Source: Strigamia acuminata
Taxonomy: Eukaryota; Arthropoda; Chilopoda; Geophilomorpha; Linotaeniidae
NCBI GenBank assembly: GCA_949358305.1
Contig: OX442315.1
Span: 1,550,001 to 1,614,000, forward strand
Reading direction: 5' to 3'
Length of the DNA stretch: 64,000 nucleotides
A program made the position numbers and the translations under genes. Below are positions 48,959 through 59,795 of the stretch, one piece after another. How positions within the stretch are numbered: position 1 is the stretch's first letter; the number at the start of each line of letters is the position of its first letter. The notes below the pieces were generated by a model that saw only the letters and a list, made by a program, of their open reading frames with translations, did not search any database and was not told where the DNA came from.

Positions 48959-49120
48959 GGCTTGGGGCCACCAGGCGGTGTGTGGAGTGATGTAGGCCAC
49001 TAGGGTGGCCAAATGGTCACAATGATTGAAGCCTTTTTCAAAGCATTTAGTTGGGGATTTTCAGTAATTGATGAGTCAAAGATGAGAAGTGAATAATTTG
49101 TCGCCTTTTCTTACACATAG

Positions 49121-49973
49121 GTTGCCATTCATGTCTGGCTTTGATGAATTGCCGGAATGCGAAGAAAATTATAATAACGTAATGTTGAAAGCTTCGAACG
49201 CTTTCTTTGGACTTTGGAAAGCAAATGCCTCAACAGACACTTGCAAATGTATCGCTCCTTGTAAGAAAGAAATAATCTCCAATCGTATGATAATAGAAGA
49301 GCAATCTGGATCGACCGTGCGAGTCAAAGTGATCGATTCAATAAGAATCGCCAAAGAAGTGGCTTGTTACGACATCATTGCTTTTTTCTGCGATTTAGGA
49401 GGAAACGTTGGACTCACTCTTGGAGTGTCTTGTCTCATGATTGCTGAAATGACCATCATGTTAATCACTTTGATTCGTAGAAATATAAAGAGATATAAGA
49501 TGGAACGGTCGTCTCATTCCACCTTTTTTGAAGACAAAGTGGAAAGATGTCTTAAGAAATGTGTAGACACAAGCAAAGATTTGGCCACCAGTTTTCAACT
49601 GCCAGGCATGCAGTACATCTTGACCCGAGAAAATGAAAGACGTGGCAGGAAGTACTTGTGGATTTTTCTCATCATGCTCTCAAGTTCTGTACGCGGCTTT
49701 CAAATATACGACCGCATAGCGTATTTCTTATCCTATCCGACTTCTGTGTCTGTAAAGATGAATGCACTTGAAGACATCCAACTTCCAAGTGTTGTTCTAT
49801 GCTTGGACAGGGGAAAACTGGCCTTGAAAAAGAAGAACTACATGGAAGAGAATGGAATCACTGGTTGTCCTGATGATTTTGATATGTTAAACATGGTGAA
49901 TGACAATGTATCGCTCGACCAATTGTGGAGTTGGTCTAGAACGGGGTCCAACTTTATGGTTGTAACAAAAAAT
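49121..49973 (+). CDS. Gene C exon 5: fusion exon
   Basis: Acceptor TTACACATAG, donor GTATAG. The order is the same as in gene A: CKCIAPC, TM2 with VGLTLGVSCLMIAEM, charged linker, TM1 (WIFLIMLSSSVRGFQ), LPSVVLC. No stop across the module junction. Arg replaces Cys in the TM1 stretch (SSSVRGF versus SSFVCGF). Confidence 0.8.
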
Positions 49974-50103
49974 GTATAGAATTCAAACAGTTCAAGCTGT
50001 TTTATCCTGCATTGGAGCAACCAAAAGCTGTATTAACCACAATCTGATGTGCACAACTCTTGGTTGTGACTATAAGACGGTTGAATATTTAATTGTCCTA
50101 GAT

Positions 50104-50290
50104 CAGGGGTCGGCAACCTTTTGAGACGGGAGAGCCAAAAGTTAAAATTTACAAAATTTCTCAGTTTTTAAAGAGCCACAACATTTTTGTGTCAATATTA
50201 CGGTATTCGATTAGGATTAGGTATATAAATTTAATTTTTTTTCTGGAGAGCCGTATCTTGACATCGCGAGCCGCAGGTTGTCGACCCCTG
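50104..50290. mobile_element. hAT-like MITE (187 bp)
   Basis: CAGGGGTCGGCAACC...GTTGTCGACCCCTG with 8-bp flanks TCCTAGAT / TCCTAAAT (one mismatch). Same family as 37029-37352 but in opposite orientation and at a different point of the same intron, so an independent insertion. Confidence 0.85.
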
Positions 50291-50594
50291 TCCTAAATTG
50301 TGGGAACTGGCTACCATCGACTTCTAATCTTGTGACCAACTGCCACCAGTTGGCACTGGCAACATTAAGCAGAGGCCCTCAGCCGCTCCTAATCAATAAG
50401 CATATTTACATATTTCTCAGATTCTAAGATTCTGAGATGTTTTTATGAAGGGGGGGAGTGCGTCTTAGAATCAAAGAAATGTGGTATAGTTGTAAGTTGT
50501 GGTAAAAATGCAGGCTGATCAGTTGGATATAACAGCTTTTAATGTGCAAAATCTGTACTTTGTACTTACTTTACTGTATTTGGATGTTATTTAG

Positions 50595-50676
50595 GATATC
50601 TCTCAAAATCTACATGTTCCAATAACGCTTTCGGATTTCTCAACCATTTTTGGTGTTTGTACTAAAGTGACCCCAG
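50595..50676 (+). CDS. Gene C exon 6
   Basis: 82 bases; DISQNLHVPITLSDFSTIFG and VCTKVTP; canonical donor GTAAGA. Confidence 0.75.
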
Positions 50677-50736
50677 GTAAGAAACGAAATAGGCCCAAAT
50701 TTAAGAATTTAAATACTTACTTGCACCGACTTTCAG

Positions 50737-50819
50737 TAATTACCAGATATTTTCCTATGTTTTGTGGCTATTCTGTGAGCTCCATGAAACCTTCTGGGGA
50801 CTGCCCAATTACAACAAAA
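50737..50819 (+). CDS. Gene C exon 7
   Basis: 83 bases after GACTTTCAG, before GTTCGT; VITRYFPMFCGYSVSSMKPS, GDC. Confidence 0.75.
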
Positions 50820-50871
50820 GTTCGTATTCTTAAAACAAATTTGTTTTTCATTTTTATATTTTCTCTTAAAG

Positions 50872-50967
50872 ATCTTTCCGATTTCTCCTGGCAATGACTT
50901 CAGTTTGAAGACATACCAGCACATACAAGACCCAGGAGTTTATCAAATTGTGTTTGCAATGCAAAAA
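50872..50967 (+). CDS. Gene C exon 8
   Basis: 96 bases, IFPISPGNDFSLKTYQHIQD; donor GTATGA. Confidence 0.75.
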
Positions 50968-51026
50968 GTATGAAATTACAAGTAAATTCAGAGTTTACAC
51001 AGATATACAGATATCCATTTTCTCAG

Positions 51027-51136
51027 TTAATCAGAGAAAACACACCAAAGAGTCCATGCGTGGCCAAAAATGAATATTTGGAATGCTTAAAAGCGTGTCA
51101 CGTTAAAAGAATGCTGGCACAACAGCTTAGTTGCAA
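51027..51136 (+). CDS. Gene C exon 9
   Basis: 110 bases after CATTTTCTCAG; SPCVAKNEYLECLKAC; donor GTACAG, then a 59-base intron. Confidence 0.75.
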
Positions 51137-51195
51137 GTACAGAACCCCAGTAGTGTGCAACTGGGCATATTTGACTTACTGAAATGTCTTTACAG

Positions 51196-51553
51196 ATTAC
51201 CCACAATGAATGCAACACTGGAGACGTGCAAAGACGCAAAATCAGCAAAATTGGTCAAACGGCAATATCTTTCAGTGATGCTTAAAACCAATCCGATCGT
51301 AGATTGCAACTGCACCAAATCGTGCATCGATTCAATATATTATCCTGAAATAAGGCTGCTTATAGATTACGGCACGCCAGTTAGTATGCTAATCATCAGT
51401 GTTTTGAATAACCTAGAAGAAATTATTGAAGAAGTTTTGTCTTTTCCCTTCGTTAAACTTCTTTGCGACATGGGTTCCAACATGGGTGTTGTTGTCGGCA
51501 TGTCGGTCATGTCGTTTTTACACGACGTCTTGTATGTACTCAAGATGGGATGA
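51196..51553 (+). CDS. Gene C exon 10: TM2 of module 2 and stop
   Basis: 358 bases; DCNCTKSC, filter triplet GMS, tail LYVLKMG. Fully open. Confidence 0.82.
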
Positions 51554-51965
51554 AAATGCTATCAAATGTGCAAATCTTTTAATATTACTTATTCAATGAA
51601 TTTTTTTCTATTGCACATCTAACTGTTGCCTATTTAAATTATTCGGCATTAGTATTATACACATGATAATTCAGATACCAATAATGCAAAAATGCAAGTA
51701 TAATGTAGACATTAACAAATTTTGCAATACAGTCAAAACTCTTTATAACGAATTGCAAGGGTCCGGACAAATCGATTCGTTATAACGAGAATTCGTTAAA
51801 ACGAATTAGCTGAAAAAAATAAAATTTTATCATAAACAACATTATTTATTCATAAAATCATGTTAATTTTATCCGGATTCTTAAAAACTGTTTAAATTGT
51901 AAAACGGGACAAATTAAACTCAACTGTTACAATTGATAGCTTCTTGCCATTAGGTGTGTTCAATC

Positions 51966-52168
51966 TGTTAGAATGAGAAATAAATGTCCACTCATCACTT
52001 AGATAAACAAACAAACTGGTATAATGTCCAAAATAGTTTCAAAGTACACACAAGCGCTTCGCGCTGATTTACACGACAATCATCACGTACAAACAATCCC
52101 ACAATGCTTAGCAATACAAACATGTAATCTCTAACCCAGTATAATTATACATGAAAAACTCTCTAACA
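51966..52168 (-). repeat. 3' LTR of the minus-strand Copia (203 bp)
   Basis: TGTTAGAATGAG...CTCTAACA; ends are self-complementary. Confidence 0.9.
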
Positions 52169-52225
52169 AATTCCCCCCTTGTTATTATAATTATGCAAAC
52201 ATTTAAAAACAACACTTTCAATAAT

Positions 52226-52855
52226 TCAAACACTACTGTTCATTAAAATGTTCATGACTTCTTTGATTTTTACTCCAGACAAATTCTTGGTTAAGAAATC
52301 CGCTAATTGGTCTTCTCCTGGAATATGTTTCACTTCCACTTGTTGGCTTGTAATCAGGTCTTTAGCCAAATTTACTCTTCTATTCAAAAATTTTGTTCGC
52401 ATCTTGTGCGTCCCTTCAGTCATTAGTGTTATCACATTCAAACTGTCACAATAAATTTTTCCTTTTCCCTGCAAATCTTCTTTATTCAAATCCTTAATTA
52501 AATCTCTGTGCCAGATCAGTTCTTTGATGCCTTCATGAAATGCTTCCAATTCGCTTTCGGTCGTTGATTGTGCTACGAATTTCTGTTTCTTTGATTTCCA
52601 ATGAATTAAGTCTTTACCATACAAAACTAATAATCCCGAAAATGATTTGCTGTCCAACGTTTTATCCCAGCTAGCATCAGTAAATACTTCTAATGTCTTT
52701 CCTTCACTTCCGTACGTGATGCCATAATTTTCAGTTCCTTTGAGATAACGTAGAACTCTTTTTAATCCTTCCAGATGAATTTCTCTCGGTTCCTGGTTGT
52801 AACGCGATAAGTTTCCTAGCGTGAAACTTAGATCTGGTCTGGTGTGCGTTGCCAA
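52226..52855 (-). pseudogene. RNase H region of the minus-strand Copia
   Basis: THTRPDLSFTLGNLSRY, FTDASWDK, TTESELEAF, then KHIPGEDQLADFLTKNL: a complete Copia RNase H/C-terminus. Its frame joins the preceding pol frame by one base, lost or gained in the A run near 52889-52894. Confidence 0.85.
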
Positions 52856-52869
52856 GTATAGTAATCTTC

Positions 52870-55467
52870 CTAACAGTTCTTGGTAGATTTTTTATCCGTT
52901 TTTTGGCTTTCTTGGCATTCATCAATGTTTTGGTTTGGTTCTCCCGGCGACTTTGCGCCGTTGCATTTGTCTAGGCTGTACATTTCCAGTAATTTCTGTA
53001 CGTAAGCTTTCTGATGCACGAAAATTTTTCCTTCTGTTTGTTCTAGTTGCATTCCTAAAACAGTTTTCGCGTCTCCTAGGGTAACTAGGTTTACTGCATT
53101 TCTTAGTTTTTCCAAAATCTTGTTTTCAAATGTTATATTGCTTGCCACTGATAACATGTCATCCACGTGTAATCCAATTATCATATAATTTACTTCAATG
53201 AATATATAATACAAGCATTCATCATCCTTGGATTGCTTTAGTCCCATTGATTTCGCGTTTTGTTGTGTTTCGTCTTCATCTGTGTTGTCATCATCTTCTG
53301 TGGTGTTTCTATTATTTTCTTGTATCTCGTTGTTTGTCTCTGTATTTTCCTCATCAATGTTCTCTCCATTTTCTGATAATTGTTCATTATCCCCGTTGCT
53401 ACCTTCTTCTAGATTGTGCTCATCTTGATTGTTAATTTCAGCTTGTTCATCTGTATACAGATCAATGGTTTCTTCTTCATCTGAACTGTCATCAGCCGTG
53501 GGTGGTGCTGTTTTGTCTTCTTTCTTTTTGTTTTTCCATCTGTGTACGCCATTTTCTGTCTCGTCAAATTTTACATCTGATGTTTCCCTCACACAGTCTG
53601 CTTTGATATCATAAATTCTGTAGGCTTTTCTGTTCGTCGCATAGCCAATAAATACTCCTATTGTTGATCTGTCATCCAATTTCTTCTTTTTTCTTTTATC
53701 CAACATGAATGCTGTGCACCCAAATCTCTTAAAATAAGCTACGCTGGGTTTGTATTCAGACCACACTTCTTCCGGCGTCAATCCGTGTATTTTGGTTACA
53801 CAATGATTTCGAATTTTCATCGCTGTAAGTGCCGCCTCGCCCCAAAAATATTTCGGCAATTCTGAGTCCTTTAGTAAACACCGGATCATTTCCATTATTG
53901 TTCTATTCTGTCTTTCAACGACGCTATTGCTCTCGGGCGTGAATGCTGTCGTCAGCTGGTGATGTATTCCTCTGTCCGTCAACCATTTTTCAAATACATC
54001 TGATGTGAATTCACCTCCGTTGTCTGATCTGAGAAATTTTATTTTCTTCTCTTTTTGTCGTTCCCATCTTTCAATTAATGTCTTTATGGCATTTTCCGCT
54101 TCATTCTTGTGTTTCAACAATGTTATGTCCATTTTTCTCGAAAAATCATCGACTATAATCATTATGTATTTTTTTCCCGTGGGTGTTTTAGGATTCAAAG
54201 GTCCCATCAAGTCTACGTGTAACAATTCGTTTACTGCTGTCGATTGTCTCTCATTTATTTCTTTTCGCGGCCGTTTTGTCATTTTACTCATTATGCACAC
54301 GTCGCATATTTGGTTTTCCGGTCCATCTTTGTATTCTAACCCTCTCACAGCGTTTTTGTTCCTCATCTCATCTATTGAACGGAAATTTACATGTCCCATT
54401 CTGCAATGCCATGTTTTAATTTTTTCTTTGGCTGTAAATCCGCTTTCCATTGATTGTGCTTGAGTTTTGATAATATATCTGTCGCCTATTCGCTTCCCAC
54501 GCATCGCATAATCATTGAATGCAATTTCCACTTCAGTTTTATGTGCAATTCGTACCTCTTCCTTGTCATACACAACCACAAAATCGTTATCTGTCATTTT
54601 TGGCACAGATAATAAATTGTCTGAGATTCCTGGCACGTATAAAACATTTTTTAGTAATGTTTCTATTCTTCCTTCATCATGGCTAATTTTCATGTCTCCA
54701 ATTGCATCGGTATTCGTGATTCCTGATGCAGTTTCAATTTCCCTGCCATCTGCACGCACATTTATCAACAAATCACGTTCTTTTGTAATGTGGCTTGTTG
54801 CCCCCGAATCTGATATCCACTCAATATGGTGTTCTTTCTCATCTGTTCTTTCTTGTATTTCTTTTACCATCATTGATCTTTCTATTTTCAATTCTTTATC
54901 ATCTTTCACACAGTTGCAAATCTTGATTTTTTGCCCTGTTGCAACTAAAGTTTCATGTGGGATCAGGTCGCCATCTTTGTTTCTCTTAAATTCAGTTTTC
55001 CATATTTTTTCAGCTATTTCTTCACAAATATGCTTGTTTGGCTTCCCAACTGCTGTCATCACGTTTTGTTTCTGGCCTCTTCCTCTTCCTCTATTTCCAA
55101 AGTTTCCTCTTCCTCTGCCACGACCTCTGTTGCTGTCACTGTCGGGTTTTTTCTCATCTTTGCAGTCTGCTGCCAAATGCCCTGGCCGTCCGCAATTGTA
55201 ACATTTTTGTTTGCTGCGACAATCTCGTTTGTAGTGGCCCCTGCCTGAGCAGTTATAGCAAATTATATTTCTGTTCTCCCTGGCTTTTTGTATGTTCTCT
55301 GTGGGTTTTTTCTCGTTATTTTGTTTTTCCCCTTCGCACAGCTTTAGCCCGCTTCTTAAATCGGCCATTTGTAATCCTTTTTGAAAATTCAATGCTTGTT
55401 TAGCGTTCTGGAACTCTCTTCTCAGTCCATTCTTTATGTGAAAGATTAACTCTGTTTCTTCCATCAC
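52870..55467 (-). pseudogene. Late Gag, protease, integrase and RT remnant of the minus-strand Copia
   Basis: Two zinc knuckles in a row (CYNCSGRGHYKRDC, CYNCGRPGHLAADC), protease WISDSGATSH, integrase WHCRMGH...CDVC, VDLMGP, RSDNGGEF and NSVVERQNR, then an acidic Glu/Asn-rich linker. RT is represented only by GLKQSKDDECLYY...LHVDDMLSV; the fingers and the first catalytic Asp region are gone, with the frame still open across the deletion near 53250. Confidence 0.88.
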
Positions 55468-56117
55468 TCCTCCAGCTTGTAAATAGCATTGTCGTAATCC
55501 TTGTGTAATCCTTGTGTACAGTAGTCATCCACGGTTTCATGTTTTTCCATTGTTATATGTGAAACCGCATAGTTCGCCTCTATTTTTGTTTTTTCTGTTG
55601 TACTCTGCATGTCTTCTTCTATTTTTTTCCATAATTTTTTAGCATACTTTTCATGCATATATATCATCTGTTTACTCTCACTCATGTTGTCTATTAACAT
55701 CATTTTTGCCTTTGCATTTTTGTCGTCATAGTCATTCCAAGCCTTGTCTTCATCGTCTCCTTTCACTTTTCCTTGTGGCGGTTCATCTTCTATGATTACT
55801 GGTTTCCACAATTTTTTCCCTCTTAAATGGTCTTCTAAACGACAGGCCCACAGTGCATAATTTTGATCAGTAAGTGCGGGAATTCCGTACGTGTTTTCTT
55901 TACGGTGCGCCATCTTGTGGTCCTCTTCACTACTACTTGATGTGATTTCCTCGATGCTATCCGTGTTGCTTTTTCTATTATCACTGCTTGATGTGGTTTC
56001 CTCCTCACTGCTGCTTGATGCACTTTCTTCTTCTGTTTCCACTAACTTTCGTAGCTCAGATAAAAGTCTATTGTCCTCCCAAAAGCTCATCCGTGCCCGC
56101 TTTATGCACGCTTCCAC
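55464..56117 (-). pseudogene. Gag N-terminal part of the minus-strand Copia
   Basis: Ser/Glu-rich N-terminus, then a Copia Gag core (LTDQNYALWACRLEDHLR). It runs into another frame at 55464; an 11-bp tandem duplication (55495-55505 / 55506-55516) lies just before the break and its length accounts for the phase change. Confidence 0.8.
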
Positions 56118-56206
56118 TGGTTGGTTTCGGTTTTCGTTTTACTGCTTTTTCTAACCTTTTTTCCTCCACAGTGTTGAGTTTCAGCAAGTTCCTTCCTCTG
56201 CTACCA

Positions 56207-56409
56207 TGTTAGAATGAGAAATAAATGTCCACTCATCACTTAGATAAACAAACAAACTGGTATAATGTCCAAAATAGTTTCAAAGTACACACAAGCGCTT
56301 CGCGCTGATTTACACGACAATCATCACGTACAAACAATCCCACAATGCTTAGCAATACAAACATGTAATCTCTAACCCAGTATAATTATACATGAAAAAT
56401 TCTCTAACA
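56207..56409 (-). repeat. 5' LTR of the minus-strand Copia (203 bp)
   Basis: Pairs with 51966-52168. Confidence 0.9.
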
Positions 56410-56521
56410 CAATCTGAGGTAGAAGAAGTGACTTTCACTTTCCTTCCTTTCCTCATAGTCACTTTTTATTGAATGCACTTACTTTAGCACCAGACTTCCC
56501 TTACTTAGCACTAGCCTTCGC

Positions 56522-56776
56522 ATGCCACACGTGTGAATTTACGGTGTATACGTGTGAATTTACCGTGTGCCACACGTGTAAATTTACCGTGTGCCACACG
56601 TAAATTTACCGTGTGCCACACGTGAATTTACCGTGTGCCACACGTGAATTTACCGTGTGCCACACGTGAATTTACCGTGTGCCACACGTGAATTTACCGT
56701 GTGCCACACGTGAATTTACCGTGTGCCACACGTCCGAATTAACCGTGTGCCATGCCACACGTGTGAATTTACCGTA
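56522..56776. repeat. Minisatellite, about 22-bp unit containing CACGTG
   Basis: About eleven units of CCACACGTGAATTTACCGTGTG, the central ones identical, the outer ones with small changes (TGTGAATTTAC, TCCGAATTAAC). The CACGTG core is a palindromic E-box. Not a CRISPR array: no unique spacers. Confidence 0.88.
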
Positions 56777-57437
56777 AAAAAAATTATTAAAACACATTTC
56801 CTTACCCAAATACCTTTTCTTTTGGTGGTAACGGATTCATTTTTTAGCCAGTTAGATCAAGACCAAAATGGCGGCCACTGTAGCTTCGTTAAATGTGCAG
56901 TGCGCATGCGCAAGCACATGAAAGTGACTTCTAAAAGGTGGAAAAGTAACTTTTCAGTTACTTTCCTGAAAGTCACTTAGGTGACTTTACTTAGTCAAAA
57001 TGTGACGTAATTTTTGTCACTTCCGCCCTCTGAAAGGCAGTTAAGTCAGTTAAGTGACTTTCTGTTAGCAGATTGAACGCACCTAATGTTAATGGCATTA
57101 AAAATGTTCAACTTGTCCTAAATCAAAATTTCTTTTTATTTGGCAGCTATTTTAAAACAGAAATTTTTTTATTTTTTCTAAATGTGTTCCTAACATGGGC
57201 ATAGGATGTTGTGAGTCATGTGATCAGTTTTGAAAATTCGTTATAATGAGGGCTTGTTGGTATTAGAGTGTACTACATGAAAACTTGTTTGTTATAACGA
57301 ATAATTCGTTGTATTGAAATTCGTTAAAACGAAAATATTTAACATGGTGTTCTATGGCTGACCAACCAAGTCATTCATAATAATTCGTTATATCGATAAT
57401 TCGTTGCATCGCGATTCGTTATAAAGAGTTTCGACTG

Positions 57438-58653
57438 TGTTAGCAATTTGATTTATGGCTCGGTTGAAAACCAATGGAGCACTCCAAATTAAAATTTCGC
57501 CACCAGGTGGCGACAAATGTTTTCCAGGACTATGCGTGTTATAATTAGATTTAATTCCTGAAAAGGGCTAACAAGAGGGGCTGCGCCTCTCCTTGACCCC
57601 CCCGCAAATCTAACCTTACTGGTTTTTTGATAAAAAACCATTTTTTTGAGCCGGCTTATCGCGGTACATTGTTGTCGCGGTAAATTGTGTCGCGGCCCCA
57701 TCTTGTTGAATTATCGCATGCATAGTCCTGGAAAAGTGTTTGTGGTAATCTCGATTTTATTGTGTAACTTTACTAATAAAATGTCACCACTTAAAAATAT
57801 TTGTATTTTGTATTTCCTAATTAATTTGGTTTGGCATGCAACAAACCAAATCGTGTGCAACCGTTGCGCCCGTTGCGCGTGTTTTTCTGTGATTCATTGT
57901 TTGCGACCGTTGTCGCTGTTTTCTTCATTCAAGTTCGTTATTCCTAGTTTAGCCTAATTTATTCTTAGTACTAATTTATTGTAATTTATCAAATAAATTG
58001 TTTGTGTTCATCTTCACTTTACTTACTTGTATTTAATCATTTACCTCGAGACAACACTTTAGCCCGATATAAGTCTTATAAACGGCATTCACTTGCGTTA
58101 TCTTATACTGTATAATAAAAAGCCGGATCGCAGCGAGTTGTTGTGAGACGCTGCATTCGCCTTCAAATTTTTTAAGATTATGTCAAAAGCGGTTTGTTTT
58201 TTTTTTCTAATGACTGATTTACAGGGCTAAATTTATGCATAAGCAAAATAAGCATTTGCTAAAGGTCCTCACCTATCGAGGGCCCTGGAAGAAAATCTCC
58301 CAATTTTCCAGGAAAAAATGTTGTAATAATTTTGATGTTTTTGTTGTGAATGAATGTATTTAAATCAGACCTATAATGTATATTTAACTTTTAAGTAATT
58401 TTTTTCTTTGTCACAGGTATTTATATTTAAAAAATCTAAAAAAAAAATTGTGCTTGGGAGCCTTGCAATAGCTAAATGCGGCCCTACCGATTTATATGAA
58501 CAATGTGAGGCATTTAAATTTTGTTTTTTAATGCATAAGTGATTTTTATTTAGACACAGGTGGTGCTGCATGAGGGCAGTGTCACAAATTAACATATTTG
58601 TAAAAAAATTTTATGGAATGCAAACACTCCAGTATCCTTGAGTTTCACTATAT
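57438..58653. other. Intergenic DNA with a small MITE
   Basis: A pair ACAAATGTTTTCCAGGACTATGCG / GCATAGTCCTGGAAAAGTGTTTGT at about 57512 and 57718-57745 delimits a ~230-bp inverted-repeat element. Otherwise AT-rich sequence; a 103-codon frame at 57646-57957 starts inside this repeat and shows no motif. No gene called. Confidence 0.5.
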
Positions 58654-59220
58654 TGTCACGCGTACGGACCGCCCAGAATGACAGGCGATCCGTAACGCGT
58701 AATTAGGAATAAGATTTGATTAATGTTGCGAAATTTCGGCCACAGATGGCGCTGGCGTTCGGAAAAACGTCACCGCCATGTGATAGGACCGATCAATTCG
58801 ACTCCGGGGGCGATAGGAGATTTCCTATAAAACTGCCGCCCATTCTCGACAGAGCTCTTCTCATTCTCTCTTTTGTTTCAGATCATGACAACACACACTC
58901 TTATAACTCAGTAACTGAATGTCGCCCATTAAAGGGAACGGCTGAAGGTTGCTGGGATTGAATTTGAATTTGATAAACATTGCAAAGTGTTAATTTGTTG
59001 TTTCCTATGTTAAAGTGTCAAGTGAATCCAATGATAACCAAATGCTAATTAGTGTCATGAGTAAATGTGTAAGAAGTTGTATAATTTAAAAGGAATTGAA
59101 CAGACTTTGTCTGTCCAGTTAATAAAGAAATTGAAGTTTGAATTTAAACCATTAAATTGACTCCACTCATTTCCCTCTTCCTCACTCTAAAATTCCATAA
59201 ACAAATGTCACGTGGAAATC
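58654..59220 (+). promoter_or_regulatory. Promoter-like or solo-LTR-like segment
   Basis: TGTCACGCGTACGGA at 58654 forms an imperfect hairpin with TCCGTAACGCGT. TATAAAA lies at 58826-58832 in a GC-rich setting, and AATAAA at 59121-59126. This layout resembles an LTR with promoter and poly(A) signal, but I found no target duplication or clear right end. Confidence 0.35.
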
Positions 59221-59238
59221 CATAAAAGACCAGGAATC

Positions 59239-59777
59239 TGTTGGTCTAAAATAGTCCAAGTGTGTGTCGATGTGATATAGGATCACATTTGATCGTTTAT
59301 TTATTTCTATTTCGATGTATTTATCATTAATTGTCCTATTTAGCATTATTCTATGTTTATATACATTTTTATGTTCTTATGCATGTGGTATCATGCACTT
59401 TTCAGCCCTAGTTTATGTTTTCCCAAACTTTTACTTTGTATAACGCTTAATTACGACACTAGGTGTCGCACTTGTATATTCTCAACAATCCAACATGGCG
59501 CCGCACACGCCTGTGTACTTCCTCATTTTCTCAGCTCTGAAATGGAGCCATATTGTAAGTTATTATTGTTTTATTAAAGTGTTTATAGTTTTAGACAGTT
59601 GTCTTTCTTATTAGAGCACCTTCTGTGCTTAGTCAAGCGCATATAAGCGGCCATAAGCCGCGCGCTTTCGCCGGTTGTCACGTCGCATTTGCGTTCACGT
59701 TCGTACGGGTCGTACGACGCCGCCATTCGCTTCCACGTTCGGTATTCACCGAATTTGCGCCGCTCTCCTCTGCTACA
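59239..59777 (+). repeat. 5' LTR of a third Copia element (539 bp)
   Basis: TGTTGGTCTAAAATAG... to CTGCTACA, immediately followed by an initiator-Met primer site. The left limit rests on the TGTTGG start shared with the Copia at 41864; the partner LTR is outside the window. Confidence 0.65.
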
Positions 59778-59779
59778 AT

Positions 59780-59795
59780 TGGTAGCAGAGGATGG
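59780..59795 (+). other. Primer-binding site, initiator Met-tRNA type
   Basis: TGGTAGCAGAGGATGG, two bases after the LTR. Confidence 0.8.

Larger units (their letters stand above)
41358..49021 (-). mobile_element. Solo LTR of the Gypsy-like family, split by a Copia element
   Basis: TGTGATGGGG at 41358 and GGTCACA ending at 49021 are flanked by ATGA (41354-41357 and 49022-49025). Without the nested Copia the LTR is about 565 bases. Gene B intron 4 shows the empty site (GAAAATGATTGAAACC near 30360). GTTGTCTAGG at 41475 and the CACACA-GGGCGTGAG stretch match the LTR at 27624. Confidence 0.82.
39930..51553 (+). pseudogene. Gene C: two-module DEG/ENaC-like gene, 5' defective
   Basis: Exons: 2 at 39930-40024, 3 at 41026-41123, 4 at 41176-41285, 5 at 49121-49973, 6 at 50595-50676, 7 at 50737-50819, 8 at 50872-50967, 9 at 51027-51136, 10 at 51196-51553. 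Exon 1 is missing upstream; only its 3' end occurs, displaced, at about 40530-40592 after exon 2. Exon 3 is one base shorter than in gene B (98 versus 99), which shifts the frame at its donor. Module 2 (exons 5-10) is intact. Either the gene is a pseudogene or only the second module is expressed from a new start. Confidence 0.7.
51966..56409 (-). mobile_element. Ty1/Copia element, defective, RT internally deleted (4,444 bp)
   Basis: Short LTRs of 203 bp (51966-52168, 56207-56409; one difference seen at 52159/56400), target duplication CAATC (51961-51965, 56410-56414), initiator-Met primer site TGGTAGCAGAGG directly against the LTR at 56206-56195, and purine tract AAGGGGGGAATT at 52180-52169. 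Gag-pol lies in three frames, and most of the RT is missing. Confidence 0.92.
51948..57088. mobile_element. Second inverted-repeat element nested in the pogo-like one
   Basis: CATTAGGTGTGTTCAATC... at 51948 and CAGATTGAACGCACCTAATG at 57069-57088 are complements with one mismatch; inside, AAGTGACTTTC-type sequences also mirror each other (56428 and 57050). The Copia element sits about 18 bases inside its left end. Without the Copia it is about 0.7 kb. Confidence 0.55.
51730..57437. mobile_element. Pogo/Tigger-like inverted-repeat element, split by later insertions
   Basis: Left end CAGTCAAAACTCTTTATAAC, right end the near complement (GTTATAAAGAGTTTCGACTG), with further GTTATAACGAAT-type inner repeats on both sides (51780-51812, 57295-57335). 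TA precedes the left end; the right flank is TG. The end sequence resembles pogo/Tigger transposons. About 580 bases of the element proper remain outside the nested DNA; no transposase seen. Confidence 0.65.

Noticed and set aside
56522-56776. CRISPR-like repeat array
   Set aside because: Units are contiguous without unique spacers, and the genome is eukaryotic.
57646-57957. 103-codon ORF after the transposon nest
   Set aside because: Starts inside an inverted repeat and shows no domain or splice-site support.
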